Source: Thermaurantimonas aggregans (GTDB taxonomy: Bacteria; Bacteroidota; Bacteroidia; Flavobacteriales; Schleiferiaceae). Taken from it: a stretch of DNA of 59,869 nucleotides. This document shows, piece by piece, positions 7,312-15,175 of this stretch. Both the position numbers and the translations under genes were made by a program. The notes beneath the pieces were generated by a model that was not told where the DNA came from, ran no database searches, and was given only the letters and a program-made list of their open reading frames with translations. Position 1 is the first letter of the stretch. Each line of letters opens with the position of its first letter. The stretch is taken from positions 1 to 59,869 of the forward strand of contig NZ_BHZE01000018.1 of the NCBI RefSeq assembly GCF_003851885.1. Reading direction: 5' to 3'.

Positions 7312-9585
7312 TTAAAATGTAATTGACCACTGAAAGAAAAATCTTCGCCCTTGTAGCGAGGTGAATGCATAAGCGGGATCGAAGGTAAGAGCGTAAGGAT
7401 TGTCAGCTGTAGGAATAGGCACACCTTCAGAGTTAAATTCTACTCGTGTATCAAAAGGATCGTCAGCTCTTGCGATAAGAAAGGGCAATCCACGCCAAGG
7501 TACAAAATCGAGAAGATTTTTAATGCCAAAGGTGAGTGAATATCCTCTTTCTGAGCGATAGGAATATTGGAGATGAAGATGGGTAAACCAGGGCGAAAAC
7601 TCAGGTCTTGGGTCGAGTTCACCGGCTAATGGCAGCCGCATGGGGCTGTAGGTAAAGGATGAGATATCAATTCGATTTTTACCAAAAGTGTATCCCATAA
7701 GGCTCTGAAAATTCATGCGCTCTACAAAGGGAGGAAGCTCGCGTTTATCGTCTTCGATAAGTCTCATGTCTTGCAGTGCGCCACCCATTGAAAAATCCCA
7801 CCTTCCACCTATGCCAAATTCCACCTGTGCATTGATGCCTCTATGGGTAAGCCTGCCGTCCAGATTGTCAAAGATGATTTTCTGTGGGTCGCTGTCATAG
7901 TCTGGCAGTATTCGATTGGAGAATTCATTGGCAAATGCTCCGAGAATTGATTTGATGTAATAATGGGGCTTTAGCAGACTAAACTCCCATTCTGCATATT
8001 GACCTGCAACGCGCTCAGGTCTAAGCCTTGATGAGATGACCACCTCTCGTGCCCCGGAGAGGGCTGCATGCTCCTCGGCAAAGAGATTGATCACCCTGAA
8101 TGCCGATCCATGTGTGGCTCTCAGCGTATGTCGGCCTGCGCTGTACAGGACTCCTATGCGTCCGGTCGGCACGAAGCCATGTATGGAATGGTAATCAGCA
8201 CGTATGCCGGCGGAGAAGCTTACATTTTTCAGGGGGAACATAGCATCGGCGAAAAGTGCCGGCATATGAAATGATTCAGGCGCATCTAATTCAGTATCCG
8301 AGCCGGAGTAAAGGGTAGTGGCGGTGGTATTGTCATTGTAAAACTGGTAGCGCAGAGCTGTTCCAAGAGTGTATTGCAGATTTCCGGAGTGTTCTTGCCA
8401 GAGGGTTTGGAAATTCATGATGCGTTGTTCGGCGAGAAAGTAGTCTTCGCCGTACATGCTGTTTTGCCAATGGCCCGAAGCGCTCCACCATACTTGCAGT
8501 GGTTTTAATTTTCGAGGGTTGTACTTCATAAGCCATTCGGCCCTGTTGGTAAAGATGCTTTCCACATATTCATCGTGTGTATGGCGATGATAATGCTGTC
8601 CGGCTACTGTGCCTCCGAGACGGTCTTCATAATAATAGCGAAGCAAGATATCAAGCTCATCGGAAAATCTTATTTTTTGAAACACCGAGATACGCTCTTG
8701 CAATGCCATATCGAGAAAGTTTTCTGCATTGCGGTCAATACGGCTCCCGAAGTGGTGGTGATAGACCCCGGTAAGCATTCTCCATTGGCCGACGCGATAA
8801 GCAGAGGAGAGCTGTGTAGTCACTTCACCCCATGAAGTTAAAAGTTGCTCTACTCTAAGTGGGGGAGCTACATCCGGATTGGTCGTCAGCACATTAATGA
8901 CCCCACCCATGGCTTCTGTGCCAAACAGGACTGACCCTGGACCACGTGTCACTTCCATACGTTGTATCATTGCTGATGGGAAACCATATAAGCCATATGT
9001 AGCAGCCAATGGGCCCATAATGGGCATTCCATCAATCACCAGCAAGGTATAGGGCCCGGGCAACCCATTGAATCTGAGTCCGGGTGCCTCACACACATTG
9101 CAGTCGTAGTGAAGCCGTATGCCCGGAAGCAACGGCAAAGCATCCATAAGACGAGGTGATGATATACGCTCAAATACAGATGCGTTTATCACTGAAACCG
9201 GCACTGTTGAGGCCTTTCTGTCTGTAGGTCGTAGACTGCCGGTGACTACTACTTCATCCAAAGCATTGCCGGTGTACGACAGCACTATTTGCAGTCGTAT
9301 GGTGTCTTCTTTAGCAGGCTTTATAGCAACTTCTTGATTTTGAAATCCCGGCCTTGAAAATTCAATGACAAGAGTTGAAGCACTATCTACCGGTTTGGAC
9401 TTTATGTAAAAAGTGCCATTGAACCGCGACACGCCCAAGAGTACATCAGTCGCCTTATCTCGGATGGTCACCCCTGACAATGGGACTATTCCGTCTGATA
9501 TCACACCTTTAATGTGAAGATCTTGGTTATATGAATTATGTGCAGCAAGAATTACTAAAATCAAAAAATATACTTTTTTACCCAT
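7312..9585 (-). CDS. TonB-dependent outer-membrane receptor with CNVC plug motif
   Basis: 757 residues from the ATG at 9585 (a TTG at 9603 also opens the frame). Signal peptide about 1-20; carboxypeptidase-regulatory-like beta-sandwich about 20-100; plug domain about 110-225 with VIDGMPI and VTRGPGSVLFGTEAMGGVINV; then a 22-strand barrel ending in FFFQWSITF with a terminal aromatic residue. The plug carries a Cys pair, CNVC, directly before the GLRFNGLPGPYT stretch, seen in a subgroup of Bacteroidota receptors. It should import an iron chelate, cobalamin or similar ligand using TonB energy. Divergent from the next receptor and probably co-regulated through the palindrome at 9618-9631. Ligand unknown. 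Confidence 0.93.
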   Translation of the reverse strand: MGKKVYFLILVILAAHNSYNQDLHIKGVISDGIVPLSGVTIRDKATDVLLGVSRFNGTFYIKSKPVDSASTLVIEFSRPGFQNQEVAIKPAKEDTIRLQIVLSYTGNALDEVVVTGSLRPTDRKASTVPVSVINASVFERISSPRLMDALPLLPGIRLHYDCNVCEAPGLRFNGLPGPYTLLVIDGMPIMGPLAATYGLYGFPSAMIQRMEVTRGPGSVLFGTEAMGGVINVLTTNPDVAPPLRVEQLLTSWGEVTTQLSSAYRVGQWRMLTGVYHHHFGSRIDRNAENFLDMALQERISVFQKIRFSDELDILLRYYYEDRLGGTVAGQHYHRHTHDEYVESIFTNRAEWLMKYNPRKLKPLQVWWSASGHWQNSMYGEDYFLAEQRIMNFQTLWQEHSGNLQYTLGTALRYQFYNDNTTATTLYSGSDTELDAPESFHMPALFADAMFPLKNVSFSAGIRADYHSIHGFVPTGRIGVLYSAGRHTLRATHGSAFRVINLFAEEHAALSGAREVVISSRLRPERVAGQYAEWEFSLLKPHYYIKSILGAFANEFSNRILPDYDSDPQKIIFDNLDGRLTHRGINAQVEFGIGGRWDFSMGGALQDMRLIEDDKRELPPFVERMNFQSLMGYTFGKNRIDISSFTYSPMRLPLAGELDPRPEFSPWFTHLHLQYSYRSERGYSLTFGIKNLLDFVPWRGLPFLIARADDPFDTRVEFNSEGVPIPTADNPYALTFDPAYAFTSLQGRRFFFQWSITF

Positions 9586-9617
9586 AAAAATAAAATTTTT
9601 CAAAAATAAATAAATAA

Positions 9618-9631
9618 TTAGGTGTACCTAA
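9618..9631. promoter_or_regulatory. Palindrome TTAGGT-GT-ACCTAA, candidate DtxR/IdeR-family operator
   Basis: A perfect 6-bp inverted repeat with a two-base spacer lies between the divergent receptor genes, 33 bases before one ATG and 63 before the other. The half site TTAGGT is the known half site of iron- and manganese-sensing DtxR/IdeR/MntR repressors, which suits a pair of putative metal-uptake receptors. The regulator is not in this window, so its identity is inference from the half-site alone. Confidence 0.45.
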
Positions 9632-9693
9632 AAATTCTGGTTTAAAAAAATCATCAAGTTGGAAGTATTTACTGTTAATTTTGTTTTAACAAT

Positions 9694-12075
9694 ATGAAAC
9701 ACAAGATGAAAAGAATTTTTCATATATGTAGCGCAATTCTTTTACTTTTTTCAGTTAATAATGGTATAGCTCAAAACACCTTATTGCTTAAAGTACAGTC
9801 GAGAATCACCAATGCACCCATTTCTGATGCAGATATCATCATCGACGGTAAACAACAGGGTAGCACCGACGAGAAAGGTGTCTTTATATGGAAAACAAAC
9901 CAAACTTCCCTAAATATAACAGTCATCCATATAGGCTTTCAACCCACCAAAGCAAGGGTGTCATTCAGATCCGGACAAGTACAGAGACTCATTATTAAAT
10001 TGGAAGAGTCAGTCGAAAACATAGGAGATGTAACCATTACGGCTACCCGCTTGCGCAAGCCCATCACGCGTGAAGTAGTACAAGTTGATGTTTTGCCTAA
10101 AGAGTTGATTTACAACGTTAACTCCACGCGACTATACGATGCGGTGGACAAAGTACCTGGTGTAACAGTGATTGATGGCCAAATGAGCATACGAAACGGC
10201 AGCGGATTTGCCTACGGTATCGGCAGTCGCGTATTGGTGATTACGGACGGAATGCCCATTCTTACAGCCGATAGGGGCGATATGCGGTGGAACTTTGCTC
10301 CCATCGAAATGGTTGAAAATCTTGAAGTTGTAAAAGGTCCAGCGTCGGTATTGTATGGTGCTGGTGGGCTCAATGGGGCTTTGCACATTAAGACCCTTTG
10401 GCCTGAGCAGGGAAAATCAGTAGCGCGCCTTCAAACGTTTTACAATTTAGTGGACAATCCCCGCGATCCGATAAAGCGCTGGTGGTGGCAGCGACGACCT
10501 GGGGAATGGGGAATATCGGCTGTAGCTGGTGAATCCGTCAGAAATCTCGATTATGTGGTTGGAGTAAACCAACTAACTACCAATGGGTATATACGCTTTA
10601 CAGACCAGACCCAGTCGCGTGTTACATTTAAGTCGCGCTATCGCCAACGCACTGACGGCAAAGGGTTTTCTTTTATTTGGAATGCATCGATAATGGGTAG
10701 CGATGAGGCCGACTTTTTGGCCTGGGCTGATGCCGATTCAAATTTCTATGTTCCGCTGAATGGTACATCACCCAATGCCACCATGGCCGATGGTGCTACG
10801 CGTATCGTGCGCCAGCAGTGGCATATGACTCCGGAAGTACTTTACGAGTCCAAGGGCGGAATTCGCCATCGCCTGGCCGCAAGGTGGTATCGACTACAGT
10901 TTAAAAACTATCGAAACAATTTGAAAACCAATCTCTACAACGCCGATTACTCGATAGATCTTCCACTCAATACTTTTACTAAAATCACAGCAGGGGCCAA
11001 CTACCAATACTTCGACGTATTTGACATATACAACATCGGCACACGTCAAGGCAGAAATGCCTCAGCCTTTTTTCAAGTCGATTATCTAAAAGATCGATGG
11101 GCTGCCAATGCAGGCATGCGTTACGAATATTTTTCGATTTCGGGTGTCGAAAGCCGAAGAATTCCTGTTTTAAGAATAGGTGGAAACTATGCCATTAATC
11201 CGACACTCTTTGCCCGTGCCAACTTTGGTCAGGGTTTTCGCTTCCCAACCTTTACAGAGATATTTATTTCAACTGCGGGCAGCGAGGCGGTACCCATTTT
11301 TCCCAATCTCAATCTGCGGCCTGAGTATGGGTGGAATGCTGAGATCGGAATAAAAAAACTGCTAAACGTAAACAAGTGGAAAAACTATTTCGATGCTAGT
11401 CTTTTTTGGCTGGATTACAAAGACTTGATCGAAGTTACGTTTGGCTTGTACTTGCCTCCTCGTTGGGATACAGTGCCATCCAATCAAGTTCCGCTCGATA
11501 CTATTGTGAAATATCTCGGATTTCAGGCACAAAACGTTGCTTTTGCTCGAAACACAGGTGTTGAGTTTTCATGGTCGAGCGAAGGAAATTTAACCAAAAA
11601 CTTGGGATTGAGAACCTTGGTGGGATATACGTATTCACTGCCGGTAGATGTTAATCTCGATTCTACTCTTCGAAATCCCTTTAGGTATTTTGCGCGATTT
11701 TTTGAGTCGATAGTTTCCAAAGACAATCCGGTGCTCGACGCTATGTTGAAGTATCGAAATCGCCACTTACTTAAGGTAGATGTAGAGGCCATGTGGAAGG
11801 GTTGGTTAGCTGGTATCGACTACCGATATCTATCAAAAGTGGAGCGAATTGATGATGTTTTTCGAATTTTTCTCCCTGGATATGCCGATCAAATTAGTAA
11901 ACCCGGCTACACTGGAAATGAGTATTTTATAAACCTTCGAGTTGGATACAAAACCAATCGTTTTGGTCAGTTTACCTTAATTGTAAACAATGTGACCAAC
12001 CGGGAGTACATGATTCGCTTTGTGCGACCTGAGGCGCCAAGGAATTTTACACTTCAATATCGCTATGAGTTTTAG
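9694..12075 (+). CDS. TonB-dependent outer-membrane receptor
   Basis: 793 residues. Signal peptide about 1-27; carboxypeptidase-regulatory-like domain about 28-108; plug about 115-235, including VLVITDGMPI and EVVKGPASVLYGAGGLNGALHIKT; beta barrel to the C-terminus, ending NFTLQYRYEF with the terminal Phe expected of an outer-membrane barrel. It begins MKHKMKRIF, so a second ATG at 9706 is an alternative start. A TAATTTTG sequence at 9676-9683 matches a Bacteroidota -7 box but is so close that it would favour the second ATG. Divergent from the 7312-9585 receptor; a shared metal-responsive operator is suspected. Ligand unknown. Confidence 0.93.
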   Translation: MKHKMKRIFHICSAILLLFSVNNGIAQNTLLLKVQSRITNAPISDADIIIDGKQQGSTDEKGVFIWKTNQTSLNITVIHIGFQPTKARVSFRSGQVQRLIIKLEESVENIGDVTITATRLRKPITREVVQVDVLPKELIYNVNSTRLYDAVDKVPGVTVIDGQMSIRNGSGFAYGIGSRVLVITDGMPILTADRGDMRWNFAPIEMVENLEVVKGPASVLYGAGGLNGALHIKTLWPEQGKSVARLQTFYNLVDNPRDPIKRWWWQRRPGEWGISAVAGESVRNLDYVVGVNQLTTNGYIRFTDQTQSRVTFKSRYRQRTDGKGFSFIWNASIMGSDEADFLAWADADSNFYVPLNGTSPNATMADGATRIVRQQWHMTPEVLYESKGGIRHRLAARWYRLQFKNYRNNLKTNLYNADYSIDLPLNTFTKITAGANYQYFDVFDIYNIGTRQGRNASAFFQVDYLKDRWAANAGMRYEYFSISGVESRRIPVLRIGGNYAINPTLFARANFGQGFRFPTFTEIFISTAGSEAVPIFPNLNLRPEYGWNAEIGIKKLLNVNKWKNYFDASLFWLDYKDLIEVTFGLYLPPRWDTVPSNQVPLDTIVKYLGFQAQNVAFARNTGVEFSWSSEGNLTKNLGLRTLVGYTYSLPVDVNLDSTLRNPFRYFARFFESIVSKDNPVLDAMLKYRNRHLLKVDVEAMWKGWLAGIDYRYLSKVERIDDVFRIFLPGYADQISKPGYTGNEYFINLRVGYKTNRFGQFTLIVNNVTNREYMIRFVRPEAPRNFTLQYRYEF

Positions 12076-12084
12076 GGAGTTTAA

Positions 12085-12402
12085 TCAGAATTCCTCTACA
12101 ATTTCAAGCACAGTGCGGAAGGCTACAAACTTATTGGCATAGCGCTGCAAATGTTCTTTTTGCAGATCTGGGGCAAAGAGATTTTGATACAGCGCGAGCG
12201 ACTCGCGGTCTTTTGCAATGTATTGGATAGCATAGGTCGTACCCTCAGGATCATCAGAAAGCACTTTTGAAATTTTGCACTCGTCAAACATGCCGGTAGC
12301 CAATACATCAGGTATGTGAGTGGTGCGCATCCAGTGCAGCCAGTCGTCGTGCACTGAGTCGTCGATGTTTATGGTCACGTTGTAGATGTAGCGGGTTTTC
12401 AT
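12085..12402 (-). CDS. DUF4286 family protein
   Basis: 105 residues, a compact single domain of the DUF4286 family, recognised by the start YIYNVTINIDDSVHDDWLHWM and the later TYAIQYIAKD and LFAPDLQKEHLQRYANKFVAFRTVLE. The family has a dimeric alpha/beta-barrel-like look (ferredoxin-like) and no established function. The ATG overlaps the stop of the upstream TPR gene by four bases, so it is the third and last gene of an operon with that protein and a lipoprotein. It converges with the receptor gene, the two stops being nine bases apart, with no obvious terminator between. Confidence 0.85.
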   Translation of the reverse strand: MKTRYIYNVTINIDDSVHDDWLHWMRTTHIPDVLATGMFDECKISKVLSDDPEGTTYAIQYIAKDRESLALYQNLFAPDLQKEHLQRYANKFVAFRTVLEIVEEF

Positions 12403-14207
12403 GAAGATTGTTTGTTTAGGAGTGCTCTCAGGCGCAATCGTGCCTGGTTGTGCAAATAGCTGTCAGTAAACTGCATTACGATAAGTTCGTATAAGTCTTT
12501 GGCTTTTGATGGTTCGTTTAGCTTTTCTTCAAATAGAACAGCGGCTTGGTAAATGGCTTGGTCAGCCAGCAGTTCATAGCCAAAAACGGTGTACACTTTT
12601 TCATACCATTGTACCGCTTGCTGAAAAAGGCCTTGTGCTTCAAAAGTTTTCGCTTTAAGCAAATACGCGTCGTCTTGTATGGGATGATTTGTGTAGGTTT
12701 GAATGACGTAGTCCAGTATTTTATGAGCTTTTTGATATTCACCTACGTAATAAAACATATCTGCATGTGCGTAGTAGGTCATGGCTTCGTAGGTGGTATC
12801 GCCACCGGAATTAAGCAAAATTTTGCTGGCATAGGCAGTAGCGTCGTTTGATATGGGCTTTGAAGTGGATTCTTGCAGGATTTCAAAAATTTCTAATGCC
12901 CAAGGCACGTCGCCTGAATAATAAATGGCCTTAGCACGAGCAAATTTAGCATCGTCTTTCATAAGCTCATTGTCAGCTACTTCTTCAGCGCGAGCATAGG
13001 CTACAATGGCCAGCATAAATTCTTTCATCGATAGATAGATGTCGCCTTTTGTGATCAGCAGCCGGGCTTTTTCATTTGGATTTTGCCCGGGTACTTTCAC
13101 CAGCGATTCTATTAAGTCGAGAGCTTTGTCTTTTTGATTGGCTTTGAATGCCATGAGTCGTGCTGTGGCTTCAGCTAATGGCAAAGTGTTAAAGTTGATG
13201 CCTTGAATTTGAATGAGTTTCTCACTTTCTGTGACTACAGCAGCCACTGTCTCTGAGTCAGTAGGAGTGTTCAGCGCTTTGAGAGTAAGAGCCAGCTGGC
13301 GCGATAGATTAGCTCGCATGGTGTAGTTGGCATTTGATGTATGGAGGGTAACCCATTCAAAACCCGTAATAGCTAACTCGTACTGCTTATTGGTGAGAGC
13401 CTGGTTTGAAAGTTCATAAATTTCGCCAACGGCTCCGTAGTTAGATTTTTGATGCCATTCTTTCAGAAATTCCAATGCTGATACATAATCTTTCTTTTCG
13501 ATGTAGATGTGGGTAAGCACATCGGTCATTACCGGATTTTTCTGGTTGAGTGCGCGGGCCCTGAGCTTCTGAATGATATAGTCTAGATTATCTTCACCTC
13601 CATCTGGGGCCATGGCTCTGCTGATAAGGTTTTTGACGGTGTAAGCCATTGACGGAGAGCGCTCTAAAATTTCTATGTATGTGTCGTACATTTTTTCAAG
13701 TTGACCCAAATCGGCATACAGCAATGACTTTTGATAGCTAAAGTTAAACGATGGATTGATTTTCTCTGCGATTTCATATAGTCGCAGAGCGGCTTCGAAA
13801 TACCCTTTGTCGCTTAAAGCCTGCCCAATTTGGTAGGCGTATTGGGGGTATTTATTAATGGATTCGAGGACGCGATTCAGAATTTTTTCTTCCGCTTTGC
13901 GGTCGCCCATCTTCGATTTTGCAAAGGCTACATCCACCATATAAACCCCTTCAGGTTCGTTGGTACGGCGGATTTGTGCTTCAGCCAGATTTACAGCCTC
14001 TTTGTAGTCTTTCAGCTCGAGGAGGCAATCGTACAATTTTACATAATACATCCGCTGGGGCGAGCGCTTATAGAGTTCTCGATATTCGACGAGTAATTTT
14101 TCGCAGTCTACTTTTTCAGCAGTTTTAGTAGGCAAAGGGAGATCTTGAGCCAATACTTGGCTCAATGAGACAAAAGCTGTAAGGACTAAAACTGTCCACT
14201 TATTCAT
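12399..14207 (-). CDS. Periplasmic tetratricopeptide-repeat protein
   Basis: 602 residues with a signal peptide (MNKWTVLVLTAFVSLSQVLAQ) and then almost nothing but TPR-like helical hairpins, clear examples being around residues 120-180 (YEIAEKINPSFNFSYQKSLLYADLGQLEKM region) and 480-590. Such exported TPR solenoids act as scaffolds for protein complexes. It overlaps the upstream lipoprotein gene by eight bases and the downstream DUF4286 gene by four, so the three are translated as one unit. Partners are not identifiable from sequence; assembly of outer-membrane or secretion machinery is a guess. Confidence 0.85.
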   Translation of the reverse strand: MNKWTVLVLTAFVSLSQVLAQDLPLPTKTAEKVDCEKLLVEYRELYKRSPQRMYYVKLYDCLLELKDYKEAVNLAEAQIRRTNEPEGVYMVDVAFAKSKMGDRKAEEKILNRVLESINKYPQYAYQIGQALSDKGYFEAALRLYEIAEKINPSFNFSYQKSLLYADLGQLEKMYDTYIEILERSPSMAYTVKNLISRAMAPDGGEDNLDYIIQKLRARALNQKNPVMTDVLTHIYIEKKDYVSALEFLKEWHQKSNYGAVGEIYELSNQALTNKQYELAITGFEWVTLHTSNANYTMRANLSRQLALTLKALNTPTDSETVAAVVTESEKLIQIQGINFNTLPLAEATARLMAFKANQKDKALDLIESLVKVPGQNPNEKARLLITKGDIYLSMKEFMLAIVAYARAEEVADNELMKDDAKFARAKAIYYSGDVPWALEIFEILQESTSKPISNDATAYASKILLNSGGDTTYEAMTYYAHADMFYYVGEYQKAHKILDYVIQTYTNHPIQDDAYLLKAKTFEAQGLFQQAVQWYEKVYTVFGYELLADQAIYQAAVLFEEKLNEPSKAKDLYELIVMQFTDSYLHNQARLRLRALLNKQSS

Positions 14208-14766
14208 GGGCAGCTGATTGTAAGTCGTACCGCATGGCGCTGTCGAGCTTAGCCTTTAGGGCTGGCCAACGATCTTTGTAGGTAAGTGGGTTGCGGATGC
14301 GCTTGTAAAACTTAGTCATCGTCTCTTGCATGGCTATGGCCTCTTGGTCGATGTATATCTTAAGGCTGTCAGTGAGGGAGTCTGATTCGTTAATCAACTT
14401 TCGCAAAGCTCTGACTTGTTGTAGGTTGAAGTCGAGCTCGTTTTTGATTTTTTGATATTCGGGCAGCGACTTGGAAAGGGAGCGACGAGTGTCTTCAAGA
14501 CCTGAAAGCTCGTATATAAAAAACTCGCGGGAGTACTGGCGATTGCTGTTTTTGAAGTGTTTGTAATAGGGGTCGAGTTCCTGAAGAATCGTCTTGATGC
14601 GCTCAGGATTGTATTCGTTAGCAATTTTCTGGGCGCTGATGATTTGATTTTCAAGGGTATCGAGAAAGTATATTTTTTCCAGGTCTTCGTTTGAGAAGTT
14701 TTGTTGGGTCTTTTTGCCACAAGCAGTAATTAAAAGCAGCGCTATTGCTATGAACACCCTCTTCAT
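14200..14766 (-). CDS. Small lipoprotein, unknown function
   Basis: 188 residues from the ATG at 14766; a TTG three codons earlier also opens the frame. The start MKRVFIAIALLLITACG is a lipoprotein signal with lipobox ITAC, so Cys17 should be lipidated. The mature part is charged and helical with probable coiled-coil character (for example residues about 85-120, with many Leu, Lys and Glu). No named family recognised. It is the first gene of the three-gene operon with the TPR protein, which it overlaps by eight bases, suggesting the two work together at the envelope. Confidence 0.75.
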   Translation of the reverse strand: MKRVFIAIALLLITACGKKTQQNFSNEDLEKIYFLDTLENQIISAQKIANEYNPERIKTILQELDPYYKHFKNSNRQYSREFFIYELSGLEDTRRSLSKSLPEYQKIKNELDFNLQQVRALRKLINESDSLTDSLKIYIDQEAIAMQETMTKFYKRIRNPLTYKDRWPALKAKLDSAMRYDLQSAAHE

Positions 14767-15118
14767 GTAATTCAATATTTTGAAAGCGTAAAATTACCTC
14801 AAGAACTTTTTAAACGATGCATTAGGTTGTACTTGCTGAGTTGTTTAAGCGAATATTCGACTTTACGAATATTTTTCAAGAGTAGTCAGGTTGTTTTAAT
14901 TGCTTGGGTATGTACTGCGTGATGCTGTGGTATTTGCAAAGTTCAGCCGAGCATTAGTACATGAGTGTAGCAGTTATGGATAAGTGCTTTCAGCTTAAAA
15001 AGCATCTTAAACATTAATCAGGGTAGCCAGATTTTGTGGAAGATGACTAAGGCATCTTATCAAAACTTTCTTCTTTACATCCCGACAGGGTAATCTACAA
15101 AGAATGCTTTCAAACAAA
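14767..15118. other. Intergenic region without recognisable gene
   Basis: About 350 bases between the lipoprotein operon and the terminator of the M16 pair. It presumably holds the lipoprotein operon's promoter near its low-coordinate end. I see a small repeat of CGAATATT around 14850-14875 (CGAATATTCG is itself palindromic) but no open frame of useful length, no RNA gene and no convincing promoter box. Confidence 0.5.
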
Positions 15119-15154
15119 ATAAAAAAAGCGCTCTGCACATTAAGCAAAGCGCTT
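15119..15154 (-). terminator. Strong rho-independent terminator of the M16 peptidase operon
   Basis: On the minus strand, an 11-bp stem (AAGCGCTTTGC / GCAGAGCGCTT, one wobble) with a 7-base loop is followed by seven T. It lies 22 bases past the stop of the 691-residue M16 protein. Confidence 0.88.
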
Positions 15155-15175
15155 GAAAAAAGGATTTTGCAGATT

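Noticed and set aside
9604-9693. Cobalamin riboswitch before the TonB receptors
   Set aside because: The gap is only about 90 bases, AT-rich, and has none of the B12-box sequence.
14767-15118. Possible small RNA or tRNA in the 350-base gap
   Set aside because: No cloverleaf, no conserved core and no terminator apart from the one assigned to the M16 operon.
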